Part shown: piece after piece, positions 1 to 13,140 of the stretch | Layout of the letters: each line of letters begins with the position of its first letter | Position numbering within the stretch: position 1 is the first letter of the stretch | Assembly: GCA_028752905.1 (NCBI GenBank) | Contig: JAQNBH010000003.1 | Span: 33,840,222 to 33,904,221 of the forward strand | Length of the DNA: 64,000 nucleotides | Reading direction: 5' to 3' | DNA from: Cladorhizidae sp. MBARI D1340-BT2 | Lineage: Eukaryota > Porifera > Demospongiae > Poecilosclerida > Cladorhizidae | Notes under the pieces: generated by a model | Told to the model about the DNA's origin: nothing | What the model saw: only the letters and a program-made list of their open reading frames with translations | Database searches by the model: none | Translations under genes and position numbers: made by a program

Positions 1-60
1 GAGGCAACCACATGTCTCCCGTACAGACCTACTCTCTCACTGGTGCCATGAGCTAACTCA
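1..60. repeat. Reference monomer, identical to the consensus
   Basis: This copy has the most frequent base at every position and serves as the reference for the other entries. Its composition is 15 A, 21 C, 11 G and 13 T. It holds one CpG (20-21) where composition alone would predict nearly four, with seven CA and four TG dinucleotides. Short dyads are GTCT (14-17) with AGAC (25-28), and TGAG (49-52) with CTCA (57-60). On the + strand the frame HVSRTDLLSHWCHELTQRQP has no stop. On the - strand the frame VASELAHGTSERVGLYGRHV has none either. The remaining four frames each meet a stop in every monomer. The start point chosen for the monomer is arbitrary. Confidence 0.97.
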
Positions 61-168
61 GAGGCAACCACATGTCTCCCGTACAGACCTACTCTCTCAC
101 TGGTGCCATGAGCAAACTCAGAGGCAACCACATGTCTCCCGTACAGACCTACTCTCTTACTGGTGCCA

Positions 169-180
169 TGAGTTAACTCA
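169..180. other. 12-bp perfect palindrome TGAGTTAACTCA (variant monomers)
   Basis: In the consensus, TGAGctaaCTCA is a 4-bp-arm dyad. A single C-to-T change makes it the perfect palindrome TGAGTTAACTCA. This variant is seen at 169-180, 4147-4158, 7160-7171, 11357-11368, 18876-18887 and in other C-type units after the CCCATACACAG marker. It could bind a dimeric protein or simply be a chance substitution spread by block duplication. Nothing in the sequence shows that it is used. Confidence 0.6.
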
Positions 181-3100
181 GAGGCAACCACATGTCTCCC
201 GTACAGACCTACTCTATCACTGGTGCCATGAGCTAACTCAGAGGCAACCATATGTCTCCGGTACAGACCTACTCTCTCACTGGTGCCATGAGCTAACTCA
301 GAGGCAACCACATGTCTCCCGTACAGACCTACTCCCTCACTGGTGCCATGAGCTAACTAAGAGGCAACCACATGTCTCCCGTACAGACCTACTCTTTCAC
401 TGGTGTCATGAGCTAACTCAGAGGCAACCACATGTCTCCCGTACAGACCTATGTACTCTCCCACTGGTACCATGAGCTAACTCAGAGACAACAACATGTC
501 TCCCTTACAGACCTATTCTCTCACTGGTGCCATGAGCTAACTAAGAGGCAACCACATGTCTCCCGTACAGACCTATTCTCTCACTGGTGCCATGAGCTAA
601 CTCAGAGGAAACCACATGTCTCCTGTACAGACCTACTCTCTCACTGGTGCCATGAGCTAACTCAGAGGCAACCACATATCTCCCGTACAGAGCTACTCTC
701 TCCCTGGTGCCATGAGCTAACTCAGAGGCAACCACATGTCTCCCGTACAGACCTACTCTCTCACTGGTGCCATGAGCTAACTCAGAGGCAATCACACATC
801 TCCCGTGCAGACCTACTCTCCCACTGGTGCCATGAGCTAACTCAGAGACAACCACATGTCACCCTTACAGACCTATTCTCTCACTGGTGCCATGAGCTAA
901 CTAAGAGGCAACCACATGTCTCCTTACAGACCTATACTCTCACTGGTGCCATGAGCTAACTCAGAGGAAACCACATGTCTCCTGTACAGACCTACTGTAC
1001 TCTCTCACTGGAGCCATGAGCTAACTCAGAGGCAACCACATGTCTCCTGTACAGACCTACTCTCTCACATGTGCCATGAGCTAACTCAGAGGCAACCACA
1101 TGTCTCCTGTACAGACCTACTCACTGGTGCCATGAACTAACTCAGAGGCAACCACGTGTCTCCCATACAGACTTACTCTCTCACTGGTGCCATGAGCTAA
1201 CTCAGAGGCAACCACATGTCTTCCGTACAGGCCTACTCTCTCACTGGTGCCATGAGCTAACTCAGAGGCAACCACATGTCTCCCGTACAGACCTACCCCC
1301 TGATTGGTGCCATGAGCTAACTCAGAGGCAACCACATGTCTCACATACAGACCTACTCTCTCACTGGTGCCATGCGCTAACTCAGATGCAACCACATGTC
1401 TCCCGTACAGACCTACTCTCTCAATGGTGCCATGAGCTAACTCAGAGGCAACCACATGTCTCCCGTACAGACCTACTCTCTTACTGGTGTAATGAGATAA
1501 CTCAGAGGCAACCACATGTCTCCCATACAGACCTATGTACACTCCCACTGGTGCCATGAGCTAACTCAGAGACAACCACATGTCTCCCTTACAGACCTAT
1601 TCTCTCACTGGTGCCATGAGCTAACTAAGAGGCAACCACATGTCTCCCGTACAGACCTATTCTCTCACTGGTGCCATGAGCTAACTCAGAGGAAACCACA
1701 TGTCTCCTGTACAGACATACTCTCTCACTGGTGCCATGAGCTAACTCAGAGGCAACCACATGTCTCCCGTACAGTGCTACTCTCTCACTGGTGCCATGAG
1801 CTAACTTAGAGGCAACCACATGTCTCCCGTACAGACCTACTCTCTCACTGGTGCCATGCGCTAACTCAGATGCAACCACATGTCTCCCGTACAGACCTAC
1901 TCTCTCACTGGTGCTATGTGCTAACTCAGAGGCAACCACATGTCTCCCGTACAGACCTACTCTCTCACTGGTGCCATTAGCTAACTCAGAGGCAACCACA
2001 TGTCTCCCGTACAGACCTACTCTCCCACTGGTGCCATGAGCTAACTCAGAGACAACCACATGTCTCCCTTACAGACCTATTCTCTCACTGGTGCCATGAG
2101 CTAACTAAGAGGCAACCACATGTCTCCCGTACAGACCTATTCTCTCACTGGTGCCATGAGCTAACTCAGAGGAAACCACATGCCTCCTGTACAGACCTAC
2201 TCTCTCACTGGTGCCATGAGCTAATTCAGAGGCAACCACATGTCTCCCGTACAGAGCTACTCTCTCACTGGTGCCATGAGCTAACTTAGAGGCAACCACA
2301 TGTCTCCCGTAGAGACCTACTTTCTCAATGTTGCCATGAGCTAATTTAGAGGCAACCACATGTCTCCCGTACAGACCTACTCTCCCACTGGTGCCATGAG
2401 CTAACTCGGAGGCAGCCACATGTCTCACGTACAGACCTACTCTCTCACTGGTGCCATGAGCTAACTCAGAGGCAAGCACATGCCTCCCGTACAGACCTAC
2501 TCTCTCACTGGAGCCATGAGCTAACTCAGAGGCAACCACATGTCTCCCGTACAGACCTACTCTCTCACTAGTGCCATGAGATAACTCAGAGGCAACTACA
2601 TGTCTCCCGTACAGACCTACTCTCTCACTGGTGCCATGAGCTAACTCAGAGGCAACCACATGTCTCCCGTACAGACCTGCTCTCTCACTGGTGCCATGAG
2701 CTAACTCAGAGGCAACCACATGTCTCCCGTACAGACCTACTCTCTCACTGGCGCCATGAGCTAACTCAGAGGCAACCACATGTCTCCCGTACAGACCTAC
2801 TCTCTCACTGGTGCCGTGAGCTAACTAAGAGGCAACTACATGTCTCCCGTACAGACCTACTCTCTCACTGGTGCCATTAGCTAACTCAGAGACAATCACA
2901 TGTCTCCTGTACAGACCTACTCTCTCACTGGTGCCATGAGCTAACTCATAGGCAACCACATGTCTCCCATACAGACCTACTCTACCACTGGTGCCATGAG
3001 CTATGTAACTCAGAGACAACCACATGTCTCCCGTTTAGACCTACTCTCTCACTGGTGCCATGAGCTAACTCAGAGGCAACCACAAGTCTCCCGTACAGAC

Positions 3101-3978
3101 GAACTCTCTCACTGGTGCCATGAGCTAACTCAGAGGCAACCACATGTTTCCCGTACAGACCTACTGTACTCTCTCACTGGAGCCATGAGCTAACTCAGAG
3201 GCAACCACATGTCTCCTGTACAGACCTACTCACTGGTGCCATGAACTAACTCAGAGGCAACCATGTGTCTCCCATACAGTCCTACTCTCCCACTGGCGCC
3301 ATGAGCTAACTCAGAGGCAACCACATGTCTCCCATACAGACCTACTCTCTCACTGGTGCCATGAGCTATCTCAGGGGCAACCACATGTCTCCCACACAGA
3401 CCTACTCTCCCACTGGTGCCATGAGCTAACTCAGAGGCAACCACATGTCTCCCATACAGACCTACTCTCCCACTGGTGCCATGAGCTATGTAACTCAGAG
3501 ACAACCACATGTCTGCCGTTCAGACCTACTCTCTCACTGGTGCCATGAGCTAACTCAGAGGCAACCACATGTCTCCCGTACAGACCTATTCTCTCACTGG
3601 TGCCATGAGCTAACTCAGAGGCAACCACATGTCTCCCGTACAGACCTACTGTACTCTCTCACTGGAGCCATGAGCTAACTCAGAGGCAACCACATGTCTC
3701 CTTTACAGACCTACCCTCTCACTGGTGTCATGAGCTAACTCAGAGGCAACCACATGTCTCCTGTACAGACCTACTCACTGGTGCCATGAACTAACTCAGA
3801 GGCAACAACGTGTCTCCGATACAGACTTACTCTCTCACTTATGCCATGAGCTAACTCAGAGGCAACCACATGTCTTCCGTACAGACCTAGTCTCTCACTG
3901 GTACCATGAAATAACTCAGAGGCAACCACATGACTCCCGTACAGACCTACTTTCTCACTGGTGCCATGAGCTAACTCA

Positions 3979-6900
3979 GAGGCAACCACATGTCTCCCGT
4001 ACAGACCTACTCTCTCACTGGTGCCATGAGCTAACTCAGAGGCAACCACATGTCTCCCGTACAGACCTACTCTCTCACTGGTGCCATGAGCAAACTCAGA
4101 GGCAACCACATGTCTCCCGTACAGACCTACTCTCTTACTGGTGCCATGAGTTAACTCAGAGGCAACCACATGTCTCCCGTACAGACCTACTCTATCACTG
4201 GTGCCATGAGCTAACTCAGAGGCAACCATATGTCTCCGGTACAGACCTACTCTCTCACTGGTGCCATGAGCTAACTCAGAGGCAACCACATGTCTCCCGT
4301 ACAGACCTACTCCCTCACTGGTGCCATGAGCTAACTAAGAGGCAACCACATGTCTCCCGTACAGACCTACTCTTTCACTGGTGTCATGAGCTAACTCAGA
4401 GGCAACCACATGTCTCCCGTACAGACCTATGTACTCTCCCACTGGTACCATGAGCTAACTCAGAGACAACAACATGTCTCCCTTACAGACCTATTCTCTC
4501 ACTGGTGCCATGAGCTAACTAAGAGGCAACCACATGTCTCCCGTACAGACCTATTCTCTCACTGGTGCCATGAGCTAACTCAGAGGAAACCACATGTCTC
4601 CTGTACAGACCTACTCTCTCACTGGTGCCATGAGCTAACTCAGAGGCAACCACATATCTCCCGTACAGAGCTACTCTCTCCCTGGTGCCATGAGCTAACT
4701 CAGAGGCAACCACATGTCTCCCGTACAGACCTACTCTCTCACTGGTGCCATGAGCTAACTCAGAGGCAATCACACATCTCCCGTGCAGACCTACTCTCCC
4801 ACTGGTGCCATGAGCTAACTCAGAGACAACCACATGTCTCCCTTACAGACCTATTCTCTCACTGGTGCCATGAGCTAACTAAGAGGCAACCACATGTCTC
4901 CTTACAGACCTATTCTCTCACTGGTGCCATGAGCTAACTCAGAGGAAACCACATGTCTCCTGTACAGACCTACTCTCTCACTGGTGCCATGAGCTAACTC
5001 AGAGGCAACCACATGTCTCCCGTACAGACCTACTCTCCCACTGGTGCCATGAGCTAACTCAGAGACAACCACATGTCTCCCTTACAGACCTATTCTCTCA
5101 CTGGTGCCATGAGCTAACTAAGAGGCAACCACATGTCTCCCGTACAGACCTATTCTCTCACTGGTGCCATGAGCTAACTCAGAGGAAACCACATGCCTCC
5201 TGTACAGACCTACTCTCTCACTGGTGCCATGAGCTAATTCAGAGGCAACCACATGTCTCCCGTACAGAGCTACTCTCTCACTGGTGCCATGAGCTAACTT
5301 AGAGGCAACCACATGTCTCCCGTAGAGACCTACTTTCTCAATGTTGCCATGAGCTAATTTAGAGGCAACCACATGTCTCCCGTACAGACCTACTCTCCCA
5401 CTGGTGCCATGAGCTAACTCGGAGGCAACCACATGTCTCCCGTACAGACCTACTCTCTCACTGGTGCCATGAGCTAACTCAGAGGCAAGCACATGCCTCC
5501 CGTACAGACCTACTCTCTCACTGGATCCATGAGCTAACTCAGAGGCAACCACATGTCTCCCGTACAGACCTACTCTCTCACTAGTGCCATGAGATAACTC
5601 AGAGGCAACTACATGTCTCCCGTACAGACCTACTCTCTCACTGGTGCCATGAGCTAACTCAGAGGCAACCACATGTCTCCCGTACAGACCTGCTCTCTCA
5701 CTGGTGCCATGAGCTAACTCAGAGGCAACCACATGTCTCCCGTACAGACCTACTCTCTCACTGGCGCCATGAGCTAACTCAGAGGCAACCACATGTCTCC
5801 CGTACAGACCTACTCTCTCACTGGTGCCGTGAGCTAACTAAGAGGCAACTACATGTCTCCCGTACAGACCTACTCTCTCACTGGTGCCATTAGCTAACTC
5901 AGAGACAATCACATGTCTCCTGTACAGACCTACTCTCTCACTGGTGCCATGAGCTAACTCATAGGCAACCACATGTCTCCCATACAGACCTACTCTACCA
6001 CTGGTGCCATGAGCTATGTAACTCAGAGACAACCACATGTCTCCCGTTTAGACCTACTCTCTCACTGGTGCCATGAGCTAACTCAGAGGCAACCACAAGT
6101 CTCCCGTACAGACGAACTCTCTCACTGGTGCCATGAGCTAACTCAGAGGCAACCACATGTTTCCCGTACAGACCTACTGTACTCTCTCACTGGAGCCATG
6201 AGCTAACTCAGAGGCAACCACATGTCTCCTGTACAGACCTACTCACTGGTGCCATGAACTAACTCAGAGGCAACCATGTGTCTCCCATACAGTCCTACTC
6301 TCCCACTGGCGCCATGAGCTAACTCAGAGGCAACCACATGTCTCCCATACAGACCTACTCTCTCACTGGTGCCATGAGCTATCTCAGGGGCAACCATATG
6401 TCTCCCACACAGACCTACTCTCCCACTGGTGCCATGAGCTAACTCAGAGGCAACCACATGTCTCCCATACAGACCTACTCTCCCACTGGTGCCATGAGCT
6501 ATGTAACTCAGAGACAACCACATGTCTGCCGTTCAGACCTACTCTCTCACTGGTGCCATGAGATAACTCAGAGGCAACCACATGTCTCCCGTACAGACCT
6601 ATTCTCTCACTGGTGCCATGAGCTAACTCAGAGGCAACCACATGTCTCCCGTACAGACCTACTGTACTCTCTCACTGGAGCCATGAGCTAACTCAGAGGC
6701 AACCACATGTCTCCTTTACAGACCTACCCTCTCACTGGTGCCATGAGCTAACTCAGAGGCAACCACATGTCTCCAGTACAGACCTACTCACTGGTGCCAT
6801 GAACTAACTCAGAGGCAATCACGTGTCTCCGATACAGACTTACTCTCTCACTTATGCCATGAGCTAACTCAGAGGCAACCACATGTCTTCCGTACAGACC

Positions 6901-6991
6901 TAGTCTCTCACTGGTACCATGAAATAACTCAGAGGCAACCACATGACTCCCGTACAGACCTACTTTCTCACTGGTGCCATGAGCTAACTCA
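3979..6991. repeat. A-type higher-order unit, copy 2 (965 bp shorter)
   Basis: From 3979 to about 4975 this follows copy 1 at offset 3,978. From about 4985 to 6991 it follows copy 1 at offset 3,013. The change of offset means that some 965 bp of copy 1 (about 994-1977) has no counterpart here. That is sixteen monomers plus the 5-bp CTGTA insertion carried in copy 1. Apart from this gap the two copies differ by scattered substitutions, for example GTCACCC at 857 against GTCTCCC here. The gap is most simply a deletion by unequal exchange between misaligned monomers, although an insertion in copy 1 would look the same. Confidence 0.85.
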
Positions 6992-7980
6992 GAGGCAACC
7001 ACATGTCTCCCGTACAGACCTACTCTCTCACTGGTGCCATGAGCTAACTCAGAGGCAACCACATGTCTCCCGTACAGACCTACTCTCTCACTGGTGCCAT
7101 GAACTAACTCAGAGGCAACCACATGTCTCCCGTACAGACCTACTCTCTTACTGGTGCCATGAGTTAACTCAGAGGCAACCACATGTCTCCCGTACAGACC
7201 TACTCTCTCACTGGTGCCATGAGCTAACTCAGAGGCAACCATATGTCTCCGGTACAGACCTACTCTCTCACTGGTGCCATGAGCTAACTCAGAGGCAACC
7301 ACATGTCTCCCGTACAGATCTACTCCCTCACTGGTGCCATTAGCTAACTCAGAGGCAACCACATGTCTCACTGACAGACCTACTCTCTCACTGGTGCCAT
7401 GCGCTAACTCAGATGCAACCACATGTCTCCCGTACAGACCTACTCTCTCACTGGTGCCATGAGCTAACTCAGAGGCAACCACATGTCTCCCGTACAGACC
7501 TACTGTACTCTCTCACTGGAGCCATGAGCTGACTCAGAGGCAACCACATGTCTCCTGTACAGACCTACTCTCTCACTGGTGCCGTGAGCTAACTCAGAGG
7601 CAACCACATGTCTACTGTACAGACCTACTCACTGGTGCCATGAACTAACTCAGAGGAAACCACGTGTCCCCATACAGACTTACTCTCTCACTGGTGCCAT
7701 GAGCTAACTCAAAGGCAACCACATGTCTTCCGTACAGACCTACTCTCTCACTGGTGCCATGAAATAACTCAGAGGCAACCACATGTCTCCCGTACAGACC
7801 TACTCTCTCACTGGTGCCATGAGCTAACTCAGAGGCAACCACATGTCTCCCGTACAGACCTACTCTCTCACTGGTGCCATGAGCTAACTCAGAGGCAACC
7901 ACATGTCTCCCGTACAGACCTACTCTCTCACTGGTGCCATGAGCTAACTCAGAGGCAACCACATGTCTCCCGTACAGACC
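6992..7980. repeat. A-type higher-order unit, start of copy 3
   Basis: This block tracks position 1 onward at offset 6,991 as far as about 7340, including the palindromic TGAGTTAACTCA and TCCGGTAC monomers. It then departs. About 900 bp (15 monomers) lies between here and the point near 8282 where the A-type order resumes at offset 7,891. Part of the extra length is a local duplication: about 7150-7503 recurs at about 7930-8283, 780 bp (13 monomers) away. Shared markers there are ACTCCCTCACTGG and GCGCTAACTCAGATGC. A 1-bp deletion, CGTGTCCCCATAC, lies near 7663. Confidence 0.75.
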
Positions 7981-8850
7981 TACTCTCTAACTGGTGCCAT
8001 GAGCTAACTCAGAGGCAACCATATGTCTCCGGTACAGACCTACTCTCTCACTGGTGCCATGAGCTAACTCAGAGGCAACCACATGTCTCCCGTACAGATC
8101 TACTCCCTCACTGGTGCCATGAGCTAACTCAGAGGCAACCACATGTCTCACGTACAGACCTAATCTCTCAACGGTGCCATGCGCTAACTCAGATGCAACC
8201 ACATGTCTCCCGTACAGACCTACTCTCTCACTGGTGCCATGAGCTAACTCAGAGGCAACCACATGTCTCCCGTACAGACCTACTCTTTCACTGGTGTCAT
8301 GAGCTAACTCAGAGGCAACCACATGTCTCCCGTACAGACCTATGTACTCTCCCACTGGTACCATGAGCTAACTCAGAGACAACAACATGTCTCCCTTACA
8401 GACCTATTCTCTCACTGGTGCCATGAGCTAACTAAGAGGCAACCACATGTCTCCCGTACAGACCTATTCTCTCACTGGTGCCATGAGCTAACTCAGAGGA
8501 AACCACATGTCTTCTGTACAGACCTACTCTCTCACTGGTGCCATGAGCTAACTCAGAGGCAACCACATATCTCCCGTACAGAGCTACTCTCTCCCTGGTG
8601 CCATGAGCTAACTCAGAGGCAACCACATGTCTCCCGTACAGACCTACTCTCTCACTGGTGCCATGAGCTAACTCAGAGGCAATCACACATCTCCCGTGCA
8701 GACCTACTCTCCCACTGGTGCCATGAGCTAACTCAGAGACAACAACATGTCTCCCTTACAGACCTATTCTCTCACTGGTGCCATGAGCTAACTAAGAGGC
8801 AACCACATGTCTCCTTACAGACCTATTCTCTCACTGGTGCCATGAGCTAA

Positions 8851-10870
8851 CTCAGAGGAAACCACATGTCTCCTGTACAGACCTACTCTCTCACTGGTGC
8901 CATGAGCTAACTCAGAGGCAACCACATGTCTCCCGTACAGAGCTACTCTCTCACTGGTGCCATGAGCTAACTTAAATGCAACCACATGTCTCCCATACAG
9001 ACCTACTCTCTCAATGGTGCCATGAGCTAACTCAGAGGCAACCACATGTCTCCCGTACAGACCTACTATCCCACTGGTGCCATGAGCTAACTCAGAGGCA
9101 ACCACATGTCTCCCGTACAGACCTACTCTCTCACTGGTGCCATGAGCTAACTCAGAGGCAACCACATGCCTCCCGTACAGACCTACTCTCTCATTGGTGC
9201 CATGAGCTAACTCAGAGGCAAACACATGTCTCCCGCACAGACCTACTCTCCCACTGGTGCCATGAGCTAACTCAGAGGCAACCACATGTCTCCCGTACAG
9301 ACCTACTCTCCCACTGGTGCCATGAGCTAACTTAGAGACAACCACATGTCTCCCGTTCAGACCTACTCTCTTACTGGTGCCACGAGCTATCTCAGAGGCA
9401 ACAACATGTCTCCTGTACAGACCTACTCTCTCAGTGGTGCCATGAGCTAACTCAGAGGCAACCACATGTCTCCCGTACAGACCTACTCTCTCACTGGTGC
9501 CATGCGCTAACTCAGATGCAACCACATGTCTCCCGTACAGACCTACTCTCTCACTGGTGCCATGAGCTAACTCAGAGGCAACCACATGTCTCCCGTACAG
9601 ACCTACTCTCTCACTGGTGCCATGAGCTAACTCAGAGGCAACCACATGTCTCCCGTACAGACCTACTCTCCCACTGGTGCCATGAGCTAACTCAGAGACA
9701 ACCACATGTCTCCCTTACAGACCTATTCTCTCACTGGTGCCATGAGCTAACTAAGAGGCAACCACATGTCTCCCGTACAGACCTATTCTCTCACTGGTGC
9801 CATGAGCTAACTCAGAGGAAACCACATGTCTCCTTTACAGACCTACTCTCTCACTGGTGCCATGAGCTAACTCAGAGGCGACTACATGTCTCCCGTACAG
9901 AGCTACTCTCTCACTGGTGCCATGAGCTAACTGAGAGGCAACCACATGTCTCCCATACAGACCTACTCTCTGACTGGTGCCATGAGCTAACTCAGAGGCA
10001 ACCACATGTCTCCCGTACAGACCTACTCTCCCACTGGTGCCATGAGCTAACTCAGAGGCAACCACATGTCTCCCGTACAGACCTACTCTCTCACTTGTGC
10101 CATGAGCTAACTCAGAGGCAACCACATGTCTCCCACACAGACCTACTCTCCCACTGGTGCCATGAGCTAACTCAGAGGCACAACCACATGTCTCCCGTAC
10201 AGACCTACTCTCCCACTGTTGCCATGAGCTAACTTAGAGACAACCACATGTCTCCCGTTCAGACCTATTCTCTCACTGGTGCCATGAGCTAACTCAGAGG
10301 CAACCACATGTCTCCCGTACAGACCTACTCTCTCAGTGGTGCCATGAGCTAACTCAGAGGCAACCACATGTCTCCCGTACAGACCTACTCTCTCACTGGT
10401 GCCATGAGCTAACTCAGAGGCAACCACATGTCTCCTGTACAGACCTACTCTCTCACTGGTGCCATGAGCAAACTCAGAGGCAAACACATGTCTCCTGTAC
10501 AGACCTACTCTCTCACTGATACCATTAGCTAACTCAGAGGCAACCAGATGTCTCCCGTACAGACCTACTCACTGGTGCCATGAGCTAACTCAGAAGCAAC
10601 CACGTGTCTCCCATACAGACCTACTCTCTCACTGGTGCCATGAGCTAACTCAGAAGCAACCACATGTCTCCCGTACAGACCTACTCTCTCACTGGTGCCA
10701 TGAGAGGCAACCACATGTCTCCCGTACAGACCTACTCTCTCACTGGTGCCATGAGCTAACTCAGAGGCAACCACATGTCTCCTGTACAGACCTACTATCT
10801 CACTGGTGCCATGAGCTAACTCAGAGGCAACCACATGTCTCCTGTACAGACCTACTCTATCATTGGTACC
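8851..10870. repeat. B-type section, copy 1
   Basis: Diagnostic monomers in order are CTTAAATGCAACC (8971), ACATGCCTCC (9165), a CCCGCACAG monomer (9233), GCGCTAACTCAGATGC (9505), AGGCGACTACATG (9877), a 2-bp insertion GGCACAACC (10188) and a 51-bp monomer lacking 9 bp (10653-10703). The same series recurs near 14138 and 28215. The section passes into C-type sequence at a monomer with the deletion CCCGTAAGGCC (10901). Confidence 0.8.
10653..10703. repeat. Short 51-bp monomer with a 9-bp deletion (first of six)
   Basis: This monomer lacks nine bases, so ATGAGctaactcagAGGC reads ATGAGAGGC. The deletion lies between two GAG triplets, as expected for replication slippage or end-joining at microhomology. 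Identical short monomers are at 15940-15990, 29804-29854, 40944-40994, 57106-57156 and 60413-60463. All six are followed by similar neighbours (a CCTGTACAG monomer one repeat downstream), so they most likely descend from one event spread by block duplication. They are useful markers for aligning blocks B1, B2, B3 and the right-hand blocks. Confidence 0.93.
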
Positions 10871-13020
10871 ATGAGCTAACTCAGAGGTAACCACATGTCT
10901 CCCGTAAGGCCTACTCTCTCACTGGTGCCATGAGCTAACTCAGAGGCAACCACATGTCTGCTGGACAGACCTACTCTCTCACTGGTGCCACGAGCTAACT
11001 CAGAGGCAACCACATGTCTCCCGTACAGACCTACTCTCTCACTGGTGCGATGAGCTAACTCAGAGGCAACCACATGTCTCCCGTACAGACCTACTCTCTC
11101 ACTGGTGCCATGAGCTAACTCAGAGGCAACCACATGTCTCCCGTACAGACCTACTCTCTCACTGGTGCCATGAGCTAACTCAGAGGCAACCACATGTCTC
11201 CCGTACAGACCTACTCTCTCACTGGTGCCATGAGCTAACTCAGAGGCAACCACATTTCTCCCGTACAGAACTACTCTCTCACTGGTGACATGAGCTAACT
11301 CAGAGTCAACTACATGTCTCCCATACAGACCTGCATGTACTCTCTCACTGGTGCCATGAGTTAACTCAGAGGCAACCACATGTCTCCCGTACAGACCTAC
11401 TCTCTCACTGGTGCCATGAGCTAACTCAGATGCAACCACATGTCTCCCGTTCAGACCTACTCTCTCACTGGTGCCATGAGCTAACTCAGAGGCAACCACA
11501 TGTCTCCTGTACAGACCTACTCTCTCACTGGTGCCATGAGCTAACTCAGAGGCAACCACATGTCTCCCGTACAGACCTACTCTCTCACTGGTGCCATGAG
11601 CTAACTCAGAGGCAACCACATGTCTCCCGCACAGACCTACTCTCCCACTGGTGCCATGAGCTAACTCGGAGGCAACCACATGTCTCCCATACACAGACCT
11701 ACTCTCCCACTGGTGCCATGAGCTAACTCAGAGACAACCACATGTCTCCCGTTCAGACCTATTCTCTCACTGGTGCCATGAGCTAAATCAGAGGCAACCA
11801 CATGTCTCCCGTACAGACCTACTCTCTCACTGGTGCCATGAGCTAACTCAGAGGCAACCACATGTCTCCTGTACAGACCTACATGTACTCACTGGTGCCA
11901 TGAACTAACTCAGAGGCAACCACGTGTCTCCCATACAGACCTACACTGTCACTGGTGCCATGAGCTAACTCAGAGGCAACCACATGTCTCCCATACAGAC
12001 CTACTCTCTCACTGATGCCATGAGCTAACTCAGAGGCAACCACATTTCTCCCGTACAGATCTACTCTCTCACTGGTGCCATTAGCTAACTCGGAGGCAAC
12101 CACATGTCTCCCGTACAGACCTACTCTCTCACTGGTGCCATGAGCTAACACAGAGTCAACCACATGTCTCCCGTAAGACCTACATGTACTCTCTCACTGG
12201 TGCCATGAGCTAACTCAGAGGCAACCACATGTCTCCCGTACAGACCTACTCTCTCACTGGTGCCATGAGCTAACTCAGAGGCAACCACATGTCTCCCGTT
12301 CAGACCTACTCTCTCACTGGTGCCATGAGCTAACTCAGAGGCAACCACATGTCTCCGGTACAGACCTACTCTCTCACTGGTGCCATGAGCTAACTCAGAG
12401 GCAACCACATGTCTCCCGTACAGACCTACTCTCTCACTGGTGCCATGAGCTAACTCAGAGGCAACCACATGTCTCCAGTACAGACCTACTCTCTCACTGG
12501 TGCCATGAGCTAACTCAGAGGCAACAACATGTCTCCCGTACAGACCTACTTCTCACTGGTGCCATGAGCTAACTCAGAGGCAACTACATGTCTCCCGTAC
12601 AGACCTACTCTCTCACTGGTGCCATGAGCTAACTCAGAGGCAACCACATGTCTCCCGTACAGACCTACTCTCTCACTGGTACCTCGTGCTAACTCAGAGG
12701 CATCCAAATGTCTCCCGTAGAGACCTACTCTCTCACTGGTACCATGAGCTAACTCAGAGGCAACCACATGTCTCCCGTACAGACCTACTCTCTCACTGGT
12801 GCCATGAGCTAACTCAAAGGCAACCACATGTCTCCCGTACAGACCTACTCTCTCACTGGTGCCATGAGCTAACTCAGAGGCAACCACATGTCTCCCGTAC
12901 AGATCTACTCTCTCACTGGTGCCATGAGCTAACTCAGAGGCAACCAGATGTCTCCCGTACAGACCTACTCTCTCACTGGTGCCATGAGCTAACTCAGAGG
13001 CAACCATATGTCTCCGGTAC
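10871..13020. repeat. C-type section, copy 1
   Basis: This section is marked by CCCGTAAGGCC (10901), TCTGCTGGACAG (10957), the 2-bp insertion CCCATACACAG (11687), the 6-bp insertion CCTACATGTACTCTC (12179), the mixed +6/-4 form CCTACATGTACTCACTGG (11878), a 1-bp deletion CCGTAAGACC (12172) and the 1-bp deletion CCTACTTCTCACTGG (12545). These markers recur in nearly the same order in the C-type stretches from 16.1 to 28.1 kb, 30 to 35.5 kb and 42 to 55 kb. C-type sequence is the commonest class in the window. Confidence 0.75.
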
Positions 13021-13140
13021 AGACCTAACTCTCTCACTGGTGCCATGAGCTAACTCAGAGGCAACCACATGTCTCCCGCACAGACCTACTCTCCCACTGG
13101 TGTCATGAGCTAACTCGGAGGCAACCACATGTCTCCCGTA

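Larger units (their letters stand above)
1..3978. repeat. A-type higher-order unit, copy 1
   Basis: This block is matched by the sequence beginning at 3979 with an offset of exactly 3,978. Shared rare markers include AGCAAACTCA (111), a TGAGTTAACTCA palindrome (169), TCCGGTAC (257), a 4-bp TGTA insertion after CCTA (452) and an AGGAAACC monomer (606). Because the window begins here, the true left edge may lie further out. It contains phase-shifting insertions of 4 and 5 bp, all with a TGTA core, and 4-bp deletions giving ACCTACTCACTGG (near 1118, 3226 and 3771). It is more varied than the right half of the window, with recurrent AGACCTATTCTC, CTAAGAGGC and AGGAAACC monomers. Confidence 0.85.
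7981..13140. repeat. Composite A-B-C super-unit, copy 1
   Basis: The order is an A-type section (7981 to about 8850), a B-type section (about 8851-10870) and a C-type section (about 10871-13020). The same order is repeated from about 13141: the ATATGTCTCCGG monomer at 8021 pairs with 13187 (offset 5,166), and the AAATGCAACC monomer at 8974 pairs with 14261 (offset 5,287). The two copies abut near 13141, so this is a head-to-tail super-repeat. Offsets drift by multiples of 60 plus small indels. A 1-bp insertion, ACCTAACTCTCTC, at 13024 lies close to the junction. Confidence 0.75.

Noticed and set aside
1..60. Ancient 30-bp half-unit within the 60-bp monomer
   Set aside because: Only a weak resemblance between ACCACATGTCT and GCCATGAGCT was found, and the halves do not align over their length.
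1153..1158. CACGTG E-box in some monomers as a regulatory site
   Set aside because: It is one base from the common CACATG and is found only in particular units copied by duplication. No gene lies nearby for it to control.
3290..3310. CTCF-like site in CCCACTGGTGCCATG variants
   Set aside because: The reverse complement matches only part of the CTCF core (CCAGTGG against CTRSTGG). The TGCC half does not align, so the match is no better than chance.
9516..10232. + strand open frame of about 238 codons with repeated HWCHELTQRQP as a Cys/His repeat protein
   Set aside because: The Cys and His spacing fits no zinc-finger pattern I know, and the frame is a direct translation of the satellite ended by the GGCACAACC 2-bp insertion.
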